Source: Branchinecta lynchi
Taxonomy: Eukaryota; Arthropoda; Branchiopoda; Anostraca; Branchinectidae
Reading direction: 5' to 3'
DNA: 64,000 nt
NCBI GenBank assembly: GCA_023053575.1
Contig: JAKZAP010000018.1
Coordinates: forward strand, 13,234,202-13,298,201
The number at the start of each line of letters is the position of its first letter. Positions within the stretch are counted from its first letter, which is position 1. Below the pieces are notes generated by a model. That model saw only the letters and a program-made list of their open reading frames with translations, did no database searches and was not told the origin of the DNA. Of the stretch, positions 35,483-47,472 are shown in pieces. Position numbers and translations under genes: made by a program.

Positions 35483-36877
35483 TAGGTGGCGTGACAAGCT
35501 TGTTAGTTGAAAGCAAGGTTGCAAAATTTCACGTAAATCCGGGTGGGACGAAGATTCCTGGGGCGTGGGCTGAAGATAAACTGACATCATCGATTCCCAC
35601 TAGACCAGGGCCAATCATGATTATCAGGAAACCCGATAAACGGGAAAAGAGAATGCTGGTTCAGTCACGACCTGTCCAGATGTTCCTAATCAAGTTGGTT
35701 CATCCTATGTGGAACCTAGAATTCACATATCCGGCCAAGCCCAGGGCCTAATAGCAGAGATGGACCCAGAGGCGTCATTTCGCTGAAACCTGAGGGGGGC
35801 AGCGGTGGCGTCCGAGCCCCCTTTGGTGCCCCGTGACGCAAGTGCTTGGGTGGGGGTGGTGGGGGGTGAATCTGTATGTTTTCGAACAAGATTTAACTAC
35901 TTGTCGAACAAATTTTAGGTTTTAAAATGGCCCATCCCAATACTGCAGGCCGCAGTATTGAACCGCAGGCGAAAATTTCGGAATTCTTTATGATCAGAGT
36001 GCCATTTGGGTGACAAACGAAAGCAAGAGCGACCTATCATAGATCAGCTAATAGTGTTCGGTCACAACATATTTCGAACAGTGAGACATTTAGCAAAAAC
36101 TGGTACATAGAACGTTTCCAAATAAAATGACCATCCGGAACAAAACTGAGTGGCCAAAAACGAAACAAACAGAGTAGCCTTTGCTGCAACCCGCGTTAAA
36201 GACAGATTTAAATTTTGTTAAGGCTAAGCCGAAAAGGCGCTGAGTGTCTGCTGACCCTCTCCCCTTCTTGCTCTTACATTTTGTGCTCCTTCGGGGCGGT
36301 GCCCCAACCGAAGTTCCAAGTGGGACCACGGTAATCCAGGAAAAACAATAGGAGTAAAAGTAAATGTTGTCTTCGAGGCAAAAGAGAGAGACTGAGCATT
36401 TTGCGGTCACCCATCTGATACGACAACCTTTAGATCCCAAGATAGACCATTAAATAGACTCGCAGATCAACCACCCGGAAATTTGTATTCATTCGTAAAT
36501 GTCCGGTAAGAGTAATATTTTTAATTCTGCATGTTCTTTTCCTCCAGTTTCAGCATCCAAACAGCAAACAAAAGCTGTACATTTTCCTTTCATTGCGGAA
36601 ATAAGCAGGACCTGTAGGAAAACTCAGCAGCACACAATCCTGGAAAAGTAATCCTAGAAAGTTACAGCACTGATGGCTTGACCAATGGGCATACCTAACC
36701 ATAGCCTCCTTAACCCTCTTCTTAGGACTTTCGTCTTTCTCTGATAAGCTTATCAGTAGTACTGAAAGGGTTATAAGAAGGTCGAAGGACTTTGTTTTTC
36801 TAATTAGTCCTTCTGCCCAAGGCACGAAGAAAACGTAATAAAAGTGAGATCGATTTACCCAGGAAGATCTGGCAGAT

Positions 36878-37024
36878 ATGACCACGCACGATCATGGTTC
36901 TATGACGACTCATGACCATGGTTCTATGACGACTCAGGACCATGGTTCTATGACGACTCATGACCATGGTTCTATGACCACACCTCACGATCATGGGACC
37001 GGTGACATGGCTCACATGATGATG
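36878..37024 (+). CDS. Ctr1: CTR1 copy B exon 1: repetitive His/Met tail
   Basis: Four near-identical 24-nt units encode MTTHDHGS (one carries QDH in place of HDH), followed by a Pro-broken fifth unit and MAHMMM. Donor ATG|GTAAGA, phase 0. The DNA is a coding minisatellite whose reverse strand is also open. The frame continues upstream (EDLAD) to an acceptor at 36861-36862. Confidence 0.86.
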
Positions 37025-38681
37025 GTAAGATATTGAAACTGTAACATTATCGGTTCTTATTCTTAGCCTGAAGATTCTCTTGTTGCTATGAGGCCTACGA
37101 AGGGCAGTTTCGTTCCTGTTAGGTGCAGGCCTGACGAGGCCCCTTGCCAAGAACGGCCGAAATATCCATGGAGCAAACCTTGTCTAAGTCCCCATTTAAC
37201 GTCATTATTTTACATAGGACCCCCCCCCCCAAGAAAATACGGCTGGTTTTAATCAATCAATCAATCAATTGCTTATTAATACCAAATCCATTTTATAGCA
37301 TAGGCTGACGACAAAGTAATCGTACACTACACGACAAAAGAAACAATTAGAATAGATATATACAATTGGTTTGTCAAATTAATTAAATACAAGCGGGTCA
37401 ATGAAACGCAGAACACAAAGAAAGCGATGTTACAAGAGAAAAAGCAGAGCTAAATGCTCCGTCAAAGCTGAAGGGAGGGAACCCACTCATGCCTGGTCAC
37501 ACGCGGCGTGTCTTAGGGTGTGTTGTAGCCTCCTTTTCACATGTAGGAAATGTTATCTATCACTACCATTACAATCTATATATATCCGTTCAGAAATGTT
37601 AGACTGACGATCGTCCAATTGGTAATTGGTTGGAATATAACAAGTGAATAATACAGTGCGTAAATAATTTGTAATTTAGTGGTCGAAATCTTGTGTATTT
37701 TGTATAGTATTTATGTGTCGTTGAATGGACCAGATGGTTTAGGCATAGTTCTGTTTTATACATAGTTCTGTTTTATACATTATTTTATACTCCTCAGTTC
37801 TCGTGTGGTTACCTCGGTGGGTTACCTCGCCCCACCCATGCTAGTTGGATTTAAGGTCCTTGGTTGAGCTTAACATCTTACGTTCTTCCAGATGTACTTT
37901 CACTTTGGGTTTGAAAACGAGACAGTTCTGTTCGAAGGATGGACATTAAGTTCTTTGGAAATTTTAATCGGAAGCTGTATCGGAGTATTTTTCATGGCAG
38001 TTTTTTACGAAGGACTCAAATACTTAAGGTATGTGATTGCATATTTTATCCTTTCTGTTCTCTCTGGAGAAATTGTAATCTTGTTCGTTTATCTGCACCG
38101 CAGGTGTGGAGTCCAGCGCAGTACGAAATAACAATCTATCACATTTGCAGTTATGGTTTCAGTAGAGGAATCAGTGGCAGCTCTAACCAGGGGCGTCACT
38201 ATGGGGGGGGGGGGGGGACAAAATGGTCTTGAGAAAGTACTTTCGTCGGGCGAAAGTTCTCTTGTTTGTCGGCGCGGAGCGTCGACAGACTTCAAGTTCC
38301 TTTTATACGCAAGAAAAAAAATCCCGCAAACATTTGTCGGGCAAAACAAGGAAGAAATCGAGTTCTGCATGCTTTTTCTCGGGCCTCAATATTCTCTACG
38401 GCATATCGGGTTCTTTTTCTACGTAAGGAATACAGAAGAAATCAAACTTGTGTGCTTTTGTCGGGCGTCGTCGGCTCGTCGGTAACTCGGGTTCTTTTTA
38501 TACGCAAGAAATAAAATCCTGTAAATCTTTATTAGGCAAAACACGGAAGAAATCGAATTCGGCATGCTTTTGTCGGGCCTCGGTATTGTCGTCGGCAAAT
38601 CGGATATTTATCCATAAGAAATCAAATTCAGCAAACTTTGTCGAGCGGACTCAGGAAGTTCAGGTTTCGTCGGCACAACAG

Positions 38682-38718
<37 letters not shown>

Positions 38719-41700
38719 ATTTTTAATTCTAAAAAGTACTTTCACAGCGTGAACGCCGAATTTGACTTCTACGTCCAAACATAACTAAACACTCGAATCA
38801 ATTTGTCAGTCGAATAATAATTGCAACATAATTCGTAACAAATTCATCAGTCGATACAAAACTTAACTACCAAAATTTACACGATGGGCTCATTCGGCGA
38901 ACATTTTGCCAAAAACTTCTAAAACAAATAAAAATCTTCTAAAATCTTCGACTTCTACGTCCAAACATAACTAAACACTCGAATCAATTTGTCAGTCAAA
39001 AATAATTGCAACATAATTCGTAAATTCGTTATTTTTACACGTCATTAATCAACTTCTGTACAATACAGTCGGGTAAAACAAAAATCAAATACTGTATAGT
39101 TTTTCCGCGAACCGGTATTCACATCAGGTTCTTTTTACACGTAAGAAATTGAATTCTGTAGACTTTTATCGGGCACATCCTTAAAGTTTTAGGTTTCGTC
39201 GGCAACATGGACTTCTATTTTACATGTAAGCAATAAAGATCTTTATAGTCTTGTGGGGCAAAACACAGAAGACATCGAATTCTGAATGTTTTTGTCGGGC
39301 GTCGATGTTCTTTCGGCACATCGGTTTCTTTTTATACCTAAGAAATCAAATACCATTGTCGGGCGCAAACTTTTTCGGAAAAATACAGATTAGAAAAATC
39401 CCGTATCGCCGCTTAGTTCAAATTATTCTGGGTATAGGCAACTCGTTGGAAGCTTCGTTTTCTAGTTCAAGAGCTGAAACGAAAAGACGAATGTGTGAAT
39501 TTAAATATACGACTTTACATTAAAGGAACAATCTCAACTGATGCATTAAAATAAGTTCGACACAAAATTTCGCCTGCGGTGAATTTTGTAATATTCTCCA
39601 TTTGGAAAATCGGTGTTTCGTTTAATTGGCATTTTAGGATTGACATTCTTGGGGGCTTGAAACACGTTAAAAGCTAGAACTTGTATGGTAGGTATAGCAA
39701 AATGTTTCCGGACGAAAGGCAGAGTAAAAAGAAATCGCATGCGGCGCTTACTTTAACTTGTTCTGGGTACAGTATTTTTAGTGAAAGGTGAAATGAAAAG
39801 ACGAATATGTGAACTTTAATAGACTAAATTACTTTAAAGGAATAACCTCCACTGATACATTACAATTAGTTTTACACAAAATTTCGCCTGTGGCGAATTT
39901 TTTAGTATTCTCTGTGGTATCGGTGTATCATTTACTTGGCGTTTTAAGATTGACATTCTGGGTTTGAAACACGTCAAAAGCTAGAACTTGTATGGTAGGT
40001 AGAGAAAAAAAAATCGGAAAAAAGGGGAAAATAACAAATTTCGCCTGCGGCTTTAACTTGTTCTGGATACAGTCGTTGGAAGCTTCGCTTTTTAGCGGAA
40101 GCTGAAATGAAAAGCCGATTATGTGAACTTCAATATACGAAATTACATTCAAGGGATATCTCATCTGATATATTACAGTTAGTTGTACAACGGTTCTGTT
40201 TCTATGCTGGTGGCGCATTTTGTCAGCACATTTTTTAGTCTATCGGCACAAACCTGACGTCGCCCCCCCCCCCCCAAAGATAAACGGCTAGTGACGCCCC
40301 TGGCTCTAACTCTCAATTTTGCCCATCCGTTGAAGCCTTTTCGCGCAATTAAAGCGCTGAAGCGTCCCCGCATTTGAAATGCCTAGTGTATCCACGTTCA
40401 AGCCGCTAGTTCAAACAATGACTCAGTAAGACGGTGGGAAAGAATACAAGAGTGTAGCACCAAGACTTTATAAAGTGACACACAGTAGAATAGCAGCGAC
40501 ACTAGCAAAACTGGCGATAGAGAACTTCCCTACTTAAACTCGTTCAGCCGTTCAGCAGCGCTTGCTCCGATAACTTCCTATTCTGAACATAGCAAACAAA
40601 TTATACAGCCTCCATTGTTTGCTTGGTTTGTGCAGACCGCACCTTTGCTTTACTAGAAATTTCTAACCCGCAAGTTTGTCTCGCTTTAAATTCCGCAAGC
40701 GTAGTGAGCCGCGCATCGAATATGGCCCATTTGCAAAGCATGGAAAGCATAGGTCTTGGCACTACTCCTCAGTGTTATTTTGATCTGGCACTCTCAGAGT
40801 ATGTCATAGACTCGTAGCAGATAGCTTAAAGAGAAAGAAGCATATTTAGAAGCATATTAGCGAAAAGTCTAAAGAGATGCTAAATATTTGGCATGCCTCT
40901 TTCTTTTAATATTTTTTCTTAGCGTTATCTTATCGTGTTTACTTACTTACATTTTCAGTATGTTTCCACTACATAATTATTAACAAGGACGAACTCGTTG
41001 TGCTAAAGCGTTAGAGCGGTTTCTTTTCTTTTCAAAGAATGTTGTCCGGTGTTAGGAATTGACTATTCACAATTCTTCATAATGACCATTGATCCTCCAA
41101 CATTCTCCGGCATATTCTCTTATCCTTGATTTGCCTTCCTTCCTTCCAATGTATAGTCTTTGGGATTCATTGACCCTCTTAGACTCCCATGCCCCTTTTC
41201 CTTTAAGGCCCCAGGCCTTCAATAGGCTGGCACGAGCGTCTACCGAACAGAAGTTCAACCTCCTGTTTTTGGATGGGAGTTTCACAACCGCATCCCTATA
41301 GTATGACTTGCTTTACATTCAGGGAATATCTGATGGGGCGACTAAGGCCGAAGGACTGCAGATGCAAACCTGAAACTTCCGAGTCTTCTGCCGAAGACTC
41401 AAATATCGTGAAGTCATCTTCAAGAAATCGATCTAAAAGGTTAGTCCCAAACGAAAATTTCGCATGAGGAGCATCGTTCGTCTGCATATCATATTCAACA
41501 ATTCACAGCAATTCAAGTCGCTAGTTCGTCCAATCGTGGAATATAGTCACGCTATAAAACCTTTACTGGAATTGTAATGCCAGATCTGCACGACTCGTCG
41601 TACCCCGAGAGGCTTTCCAAGCTCCCTCCATCGCGTATAAATAAGAGGAAATTTGACTGAGACGTTTAGATTACGTGGGTCCTCCGCTGGCAATGGCAAG

Positions 41701-42688
41701 TCCGTCGTAACCGTGCTCGTCCGAACCGAGCCTGCTCTCATTGGATGAAAGCGGGATAAGCTTAAAAGCGCTACAACACAGCACGATATGACGCAGGAGG
41801 CACGAGTAAGGAAAGTGCCCACGTCAGAACATTAATCCTACCCCTCACTCTGAAGCCTGAAAGGGCCCTTTTAGTTTTCGTGCCTCATCTTAGTACTCGT
41901 GCCTCCTACACTATGTCGTACCGTGCCGTGCCTCTTTTTAGTCTACCCAGATGCAAACTGCCAAAATGGCCGCTTATGACACTTTACATTGCAATCGCTT
42001 ACGATTGCCAGTGCAGAACCCACTTTAGTTAGCGGCATTTCCGGCAACAGTGAGGTGGGACTGTAGGAGATATCATAAAATGTAACTACGGTTCACGGGT
42101 TCAAGCTACTAGTTGATGTTTCTACAAGGATGTGTACAGTCTACCACAAACCCCTGATTTCTGGATACCCTATGCCAAACGCTAGGTACGTGCCTAGCAT
42201 GTGGCATTCCCTATAGTGGTATGCTAACCGAGTTAAATTTTGGTGATTTGAGTGAAGCTCAGAGATCAAACGATCAGAATCCTTTCATATAGTGGAGCAG
42301 GTAAGTTCTGGACCAGAATTTGAATGTATTCGTAATATAGAAGGGGCCTTTTCTTATGCAACGTAGTACTATTACCAGTCGGTGATCAATTGAAATTTTT
42401 TTTGAGCTTGTCTACCTTGATGCATCTGAATTTCGTTTCAGATTCTTATTCTGGACTGTTTATACTTACATGCTACTTTCTTTCAGAAACAAAATGTTCA
42501 ACAAATCCCACTGCATTCAGACTCTACTGTTCATGGTACAAGTGACACTGTCATATTTCTTAATGTTAATTGCCATGGTTTACAATGCTTGGCTGATGAT
42601 CGCTATTGTATTAGGGGCTACGGTCGGTTATTTTCTTTTTGGCTGGTACAAAAGTAGTGCAGTTGACGTTACAGATGATTGTCATTAG
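36878..42688 (+). CDS. Ctr1: High-affinity copper transporter CTR1, copy B
   Basis: Exons 36878-37024, 37892-38028, 41323-41439 and 42487-42688 join to 200 residues with the same intron phases (0, 2, 2) as copy A. The N-tail is built of an 8-residue unit (MTTHDHGS) repeated four times and then TPHDHGTGDMAHMMM, a different solution from copy A's HDMHAG repeats. TM1 is 36 of 45 residues identical to copy A. The loop is acidic and Cys-bearing (CRCKPETSESSAEDS), unlike copy A's. TM2 keeps M160-xxx-M164 and TM3 keeps G177-xxx-G181. The protein ends VDVTDDCH, so the first His of the usual HCH tail is Asp. Intron 2 contains a 2.1-kb hAT-type element; intron 3 contains a reverse-transcriptase relic. 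The frame is intact in all exons, so it is probably active. Confidence 0.92.
37892..38028 (+). CDS. Ctr1: CTR1 copy B exon 2: TM1
   Basis: After CGTTCTTCCAG, 137 nt coding MYFHFGF, TM1 and FYEGLKYL, leaving AG before GTATGT. Length, phase and position match copy A. Confidence 0.92.
38188..40302. mobile_element. Non-autonomous hAT-type element, 2115 bp, TSD GCTCTAAC (CTR1-B intron 2)
   Basis: CAGGGGCGTCACTA and TAGTGACGCCCCTG are perfect inverted ends. Exact GCTCTAAC at 38180-38187 and 40303-40310. A G run sits just inside the left end and a C run just inside the right. The body is degenerate repeats of GGTTCTTTTTATACGCAAGAAAT-type units and AACTTG/AAATTTCGCCTG units. No transposase seen. Confidence 0.9.
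38682..38718 (+). repeat. (GTA)n microsatellite
   Basis: About twelve GTA units inside the hAT-type element. Confidence 0.9.
40437..40787. mobile_element. CAGAGCAAAATA MITE, degenerate copy
   Basis: TAGCACCAAGACTTTATAAAG ... TTTGCTTTACTAGAAATTTC ... GTGTTATTTTGATCTG aligns with 59535-59895. Confidence 0.65.
41323..41439 (+). CDS. Ctr1: CTR1 copy B exon 3: cytosolic loop
   Basis: Begins after TTTACATTCAG with one base completing Arg, then EYLMGRLRPKDCRC, and ends at AAAAG|GTTAGT. Only EYL and the basic end resemble copy A. Identified by its phase, which fits both neighbours, and the conserved EYL. Confidence 0.82.
41512..41675 (+). pseudogene. Relic of non-LTR retrotransposon reverse transcriptase (CTR1-B intron 3)
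   Basis: One frame reads FKSLVRPIVEYSHAI and, after two in-frame stops, IRGNLTETFRL. These match the thumb-side motif (LVRPxxEY) and the following RGDLIETFK-type motif common at the end of LINE (CR1/jockey/RTE-type) reverse transcriptases. Decayed and non-functional. Confidence 0.5.
42487..42688 (+). CDS. Ctr1: CTR1 copy B exon 4: TM2, TM3 and C-terminus
   Basis: After CTACTTTCTTTCAG. 202 nt, the same length as in copy A; 44 of 66 residues are identical. It keeps YFLMLIAM and YFLFGW. The tail is DDCH in place of EHCH. Confidence 0.92.
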
Positions 42689-43065
42689 GTTATCACGTTG
42701 TTTGTATTCTTCGTTTTTTTTACTTCTTTTTATATCGTAATTTCAGTTTTATGAACGAAATATACAATCTTATGACGGATTATTATCAAAAACTCCCGTG
42801 GGCTGCTGAGCCGAGGTTTGCTAAGGATGAGTTCCATCTTCTAACATCCTACTCTTAAAGTTTAACCGAAAAGGGCTAGGATACGACAATCTAGTTACCC
42901 ATCACTTGTTCACTTAAATAATCTTGAAAACCCGATGAAAAAACGTTAGTTTGTTTTTCTGATATTTCCAAATAACCGATTATCCCATTGTGCTTGCCGC
43001 TCTTCCCGTTTCTGTGATAGCTCTATGCTGTCTGGAACATTTGGCAACAACACCAGCAGCATACG

Positions 43066-43075
43066 AATAAATAAA
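43066..43075 (+). promoter_or_regulatory. Candidate poly(A) signals for CTR1 copy B
   Basis: Two overlapping AATAAA hexamers about 380 bases after the stop. Confidence 0.4.
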
Positions 43076-43089
43076 TCGTGTATTTACCC

Positions 43090-43640
43090 GAACAGATTGA
43101 TAATGCTGTTTCCTCGATCCAACCATCGTATGGGGGGGGGGGGTGGAGGGAAGGGGAATCCGGGAAATTGAGTAGTTCTTGCTCAGCTATTGAACGGATG
43201 ATCGGGTTTAAATGAAACTTGATATCCAGGAAGACCTGGTGCCTCAGACGTCGGGGAGTTGGAGGGGGGGGACATGAAATCTTTGGAAACGCTGAGAGTG
43301 GAGGGATCGGGATGAAACTTGGTGGGAAGAACAAGCATTAGCCCTAGATTCGAGAACCAGATCGTATTGAGGCTCTGTGGAGGGAGCTGGAGGGGGTTTC
43401 CCGGAATTCCGGTGATCGCGAGTTAGGATACTTCCAGATGTGCTAAGGGCGATAAAGCTTGGAAGGCATATTAGTGATCCGGCCAAATAGACTTAAGGAC
43501 CCGACACAATACCCTAGGAAGACTTCCATTCTTGGATCACACCATTTTTCAGGGAATTGAGGGAGGGGGGAATCCGGAAATTACTGACTCCCATAGGTTG
43601 CGAACAAATGGTCCGATTCAAGTGAAACCTTATGGTTCAA
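43090..43640 (-). repeat. Family 2 internal fragment
   Basis: GAGTGGAGGGATCGGGATGAAACTTGGTGGGAAGAACAAGC-type units with G runs, as in 51496-53897; no element ends seen. Confidence 0.55.
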
Positions 43641-44051
43641 GTTTTTAATTACACTTCTGCATAAAATCATAATAAACAGAGGGTCAAGCCGGGTACACAA
43701 GGTAGATTGACAAAACCCGGTTCAATATAGAACAAACATATTTTACATATAACTAATTATATGCATAAATGTTAATAATTCCATGACTCATCACTAGACG
43801 GGAACTCGCCCCACAAACCCACCGACACTCGGCAAGATCAACCCGAAATCCCACAAAAAAAACTACCCAATGCGCTTTGGACCCCGACCAAAACATATCA
43901 ACATCAGACAAATAAGAATGTTCTTTAATTTGTTTGTATCGATGGTTCTTGAATTTATTTATAAGTAGAGAATGAAGTTGCTTTTTTATATATGGATGAG
44001 ATTTACTGAAATCAATATAAATATTCTTTGAGCCCAAGCTGACTTTGAAAC

Positions 44052-44204
44052 ATTTATTCAAACAATGTTAACAACGGATACGTCAGCTACGATTCTTCAT
44101 CAGCGATATTTTGGCCCTTCTTGGCAAGGGTCCTCGTCAGGCTGAAATATTGCCGATGAAGAATCGTAGCTGACGTATCCATTGTAGACATTGTTTGAAT
44201 AAAT
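44052..44204. repeat. 153-bp near-perfect hairpin
   Basis: ATTTATTCAAACAATGTTAAC..GATACGTCAGCTACGATTC is inverted at 44158-44204. The loop carries CCCTTCTTGGCAAGGGTCC. Confidence 0.85.
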
Positions 44205-44489
44205 GGAATTAATATATGGTAGATAAAGATGCCATGAACCCGTGTTTGAAAAATATGGTGAGAACCGCGATCTCTCAGTGGTTAATTTAAGGTGCTGCAT
44301 TTTCCATTTATGACGGGTTTCAAAAGCATGGTCAGGTTGTTCAGGGAAAAACTTACTCGAACGAAAAAACGAGGGTAGTTACCGGTTACCGGTATACCGG
44401 TCGCATTTTACCTTAAATAAAAAAAAATGAAGAGTGAATAATTCTGAAACAGGGAAAATATTAATTAATAAATATAGAGTCCCAGTTTT

Positions 44490-45203
44490 AGTTTTGTTAG
44501 GATATGAACAAGGGGACGGTAAATATTTTCGTAATAAGAACTGATGGCCTAAATGTGCAAAGCATGTGTCCGAACCCTGTGCGGGCATGGTTGAGGGAGT
44601 TGGGGGGGGGGGGGGGTCCGAAAACTGTGTGACATGCACACAAACCAAACGGATGGGCCGAATGGGATGCAAGTTGGACAGTATCAAACCTATGTGGCCT
44701 AGATTTGGCATTTGTCGTCCGAACCGGACCAGGGAGGATGAAACGGGAACCGGTTCTGTCAATGATGTACATAGGGCCTGTGCTTGTTCCTCCCACCCAG
44801 TTTCATCCCGATCACTCTACTCTAAGCGTGTCACATGATTTCCGATTCCCCCCCTCCACCCACCCCACATTCATCGGATTTGGTCCGGACTTGAAACGGG
44901 ACACCAGAGACATGACGTCTTTCCGAATATTAAGTTGTTCCGACCACCCATTCGAAAGTTATGCATGTCACTAAATTCCAGTTTCCGGCTCCCCTCCCTC
45001 CCCCCACGATGGTCGGATAGGGCAACTGAATATTGCTAAGTTCGTTTGGTCAGGTCCTTAATATGCCAGCCAAGTCTCATCGTCCTAGCACATCTGGAAG
45101 TACCCCAAATCGCAAACAACGGACTGACCGACCGACCGACAGACATACCGACGGAAAAGTGATCGGTATATAGCACTTGGCCGGAAGGCAAGTACCATAA
45201 AAA
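44490..45203 (-). mobile_element. Family 2 element, reversed, short
   Basis: Its 5' hairpin (TACTTGCC / GGCCAAGTGC) is at 45173-45203. It contains the ATCGTCCTAGCACATCTGGAAG block and TTTCATCCCGATCACTC units with G/C runs. Confidence 0.55.
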
Positions 45204-45534
45204 CTTGGATTTGAAAACTAGCAGGACTTAGTGTTTCTAAACCGGATGTGTTGAAAAACCTCAGTAGTTTCGTTTTTTCAGATACCATGGTATCTGTTAC
45301 CGCGGTAACTGGACCTGTAATTAGGGTGGACACTGCACAGAATCCGAGTGGAATTTGAAATCGGAGCGTATTTTACGCACTTGAAAAGATGTCTAGCAGT
45401 ACGAACGCATTTATATAAGAAACGAACCGATTTCTCTAATACGTTCGTCAGTATTGGTAAAGATCTTTTCAAGCCCAAATGCAGGCGTAAAATATGCTTG
45501 GATTTTACGCTGTGTGTAAACACACCATTGCTAG

Positions 45535-46500
45535 TTTTTGGGATCCCAAAACGTAAGTGGAGGGATACCTATGACATCGTAAAAGTTGTCCGTCTGTCCG
45601 TTTTTCCGTCTGTCCGTCCGTCCGTCTGTTAGCACGGCAACTCTCGAAGGGAATGAGATATTTTGATGAAACTTGGTATAAGGACTCTTGGGGTCAAGGG
45701 CAAGGTCAAGTTCGCAGATGGGCTATGTAGCCCTACATTTAGGGGTGAGGAAGGGGGTTGAAATTAAGGGGCAAACAAAATATTTTTGAACAGCTAATGT
45801 GATAGTCGATTATGGGGTAAGAAGACATGCTGAACACGATTGCAAAACATTTTCTCGTCCGACAAGCAGTTCGCCCGGAATCCGGTAAAAACCGGAAAGC
45901 TGGTGAAAAGTAAAAGTTTCATTTGAAGTTGATCTAATATTCAGTTTAGGAGTAAGAAGGCATGTTGAATACGACGGTGAAAACCATTTTCTCGTCGGAC
46001 GAGTATTTTGTCCGGGATCCGGCAAAAACCGGAAAGCTGGTTAAAAGTAAAAGTTTGATTTGAAGCTGATTAAATGTTCCATTTAGGGGTAAGTGGACAT
46101 GCTGAACACTTATGTGAAAAGTATTTTCTACCCGGACAACTAGTTCGCCCGGAATCCGGCCCAAACCGGAAAATTCGTTAAAAGTAACAAGTTTTATTTG
46201 GAGTTGATTAGACGACAGATTAGGGGTTAGGAAGGAGAGACATTGAGTCTGTATATGACAATCGTTTTTTTAACCGGACATATAATTCATCCCTAATCCG
46301 GTTTTAACCGGTTTCTTTTGGAAGCTAAAGTTTTATTTGAAATCGATTAGATGTTCTTTATAGGGATAAGGAGATCCCGTCGCTGAATTCGATCCTGAAT
46401 TTTCTTTTTTTGCTAGACAAGTAGTTCGCTCGTAATTCGGCCGAAACCGAAAATTTGGCAGAAGTATTGTTAGGATCCCATCGAAACCTTAGGTCTTGTT
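45535..46500 (+). mobile_element. Family 1 element, complete
   Basis: TTTTTGGGATCCCAAAACG at the left, a (TCCG/TCTG)n tract, CTCTCGAAGGGAATGAGAT, then about five GCCCGGAATCCGG.AAAACCGG units and a 3' end GGATCCCATCGAAACC..GGTCTTGTT. Confidence 0.78.
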
Positions 46501-47472
46501 TCAGTTAACGTGATATCTGAAAGTATACGATTGCTCTGCAAAAACACAATTGTCGGATTTACGCTAGAAACAGGCTAGAAATGATCCAAAAAGAAATACC
46601 GATATCCACGGACATCTAGAGTTCTTTCCGACCAATTTTACACAAAACTAGACTCTTGTTAACACTAGCGTGAGATGGATTTTAAGATAATACATCGGTT
46701 ACCACGGTCGATACCGTGGTATCTGAATATCAGTTACCGCGGTAACTGGCCAACTACCACAGTAACTACAAAAACGCCTTTTGACCGTGGTACCAGATAC
46801 CACGGTAACTGCGAAAAACGATTTTAGACAGTAGTATCAGATACCATGGTATTTTCAAAAACGCACCTAATATTTTTTTCGACAACTGTGAACATTTGCG
46901 ATTGAAACAAGCACAGCCTTCAGTTTCACTTCATTGACCGTACTGTTACGCAGGTTACCTGCTGCGCAACCTTTTCCTATGAGGAACGAAGATGGGGTTG
47001 TAAGATCATTACGGGAGCGCGAAACTTCAAAAACTAACAACAACGCGGCGCTGAGTTACATGACTGCGCAGTTAGTGTTGAATCATTGAAACTGTTCTTG
47101 AACATTCAGTGCTTTCTAGTCAATTCGGGTTGCATCAGAACTGTATATAAATTGCTGGATTTCAGGTAAGCTCGTCATTATAGCAAGTTATAGTGGAGAG
47201 AGATATTGCTGCTGTACAAAACAATTTACTGTAGCGTATTACAGCCTATTAGGCTATTGAAACTGTGAGTGTAACAGAAGTGAAGGACTGAAGGTTGACT
47301 GAGGTAAACTTTGTAGTTTTTCAAGCTGTCTCAGTTAGTACTAAAAATTTGAAATTGCTATCAGTGTTTTACCAAACCACATGGAAGACTTGCAATGCCT
47401 TTGCATTGCTAGCTAGGTTGAAAGGCTGGTGCAAGGTGATTAGATTTAGGCCCAGTGAGTTCAGTCCGAGTC

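Larger units (their letters stand above)
31945..36862. other. Region between the DOMON gene and CTR1-B
   Basis: Should contain the missing 5' exon of the minus-strand DOMON gene and any upstream exon of CTR1-B; I could not place either. Open frames at 33479-33871 and 34430-34885 have no recognisable homology. Confidence 0.5.

Noticed and set aside
35290..35751. 153-codon plus-strand open frame
   Set aside because: Its first third is the CACTGTAAAAA MITE at 35340-35482; the rest has no recognisable homology.
36800..37150. Minus-strand frame of 116 codons with repeated HRTMVMSR
   Set aside because: Antisense shadow of the repetitive CTR1-B exon 1.
43753..44061. 102-codon minus-strand open frame
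   Set aside because: Protein-like composition but joined to the hairpin repeat module and not recognisable; left out as a gene.
47141..47167. TATATAA box and CAG|GTAAGC donor as a SQSTM1 promoter and 5' UTR exon
   Set aside because: The donor lies upstream of where a TATA-driven start would be, so the two cannot both work; no other support.
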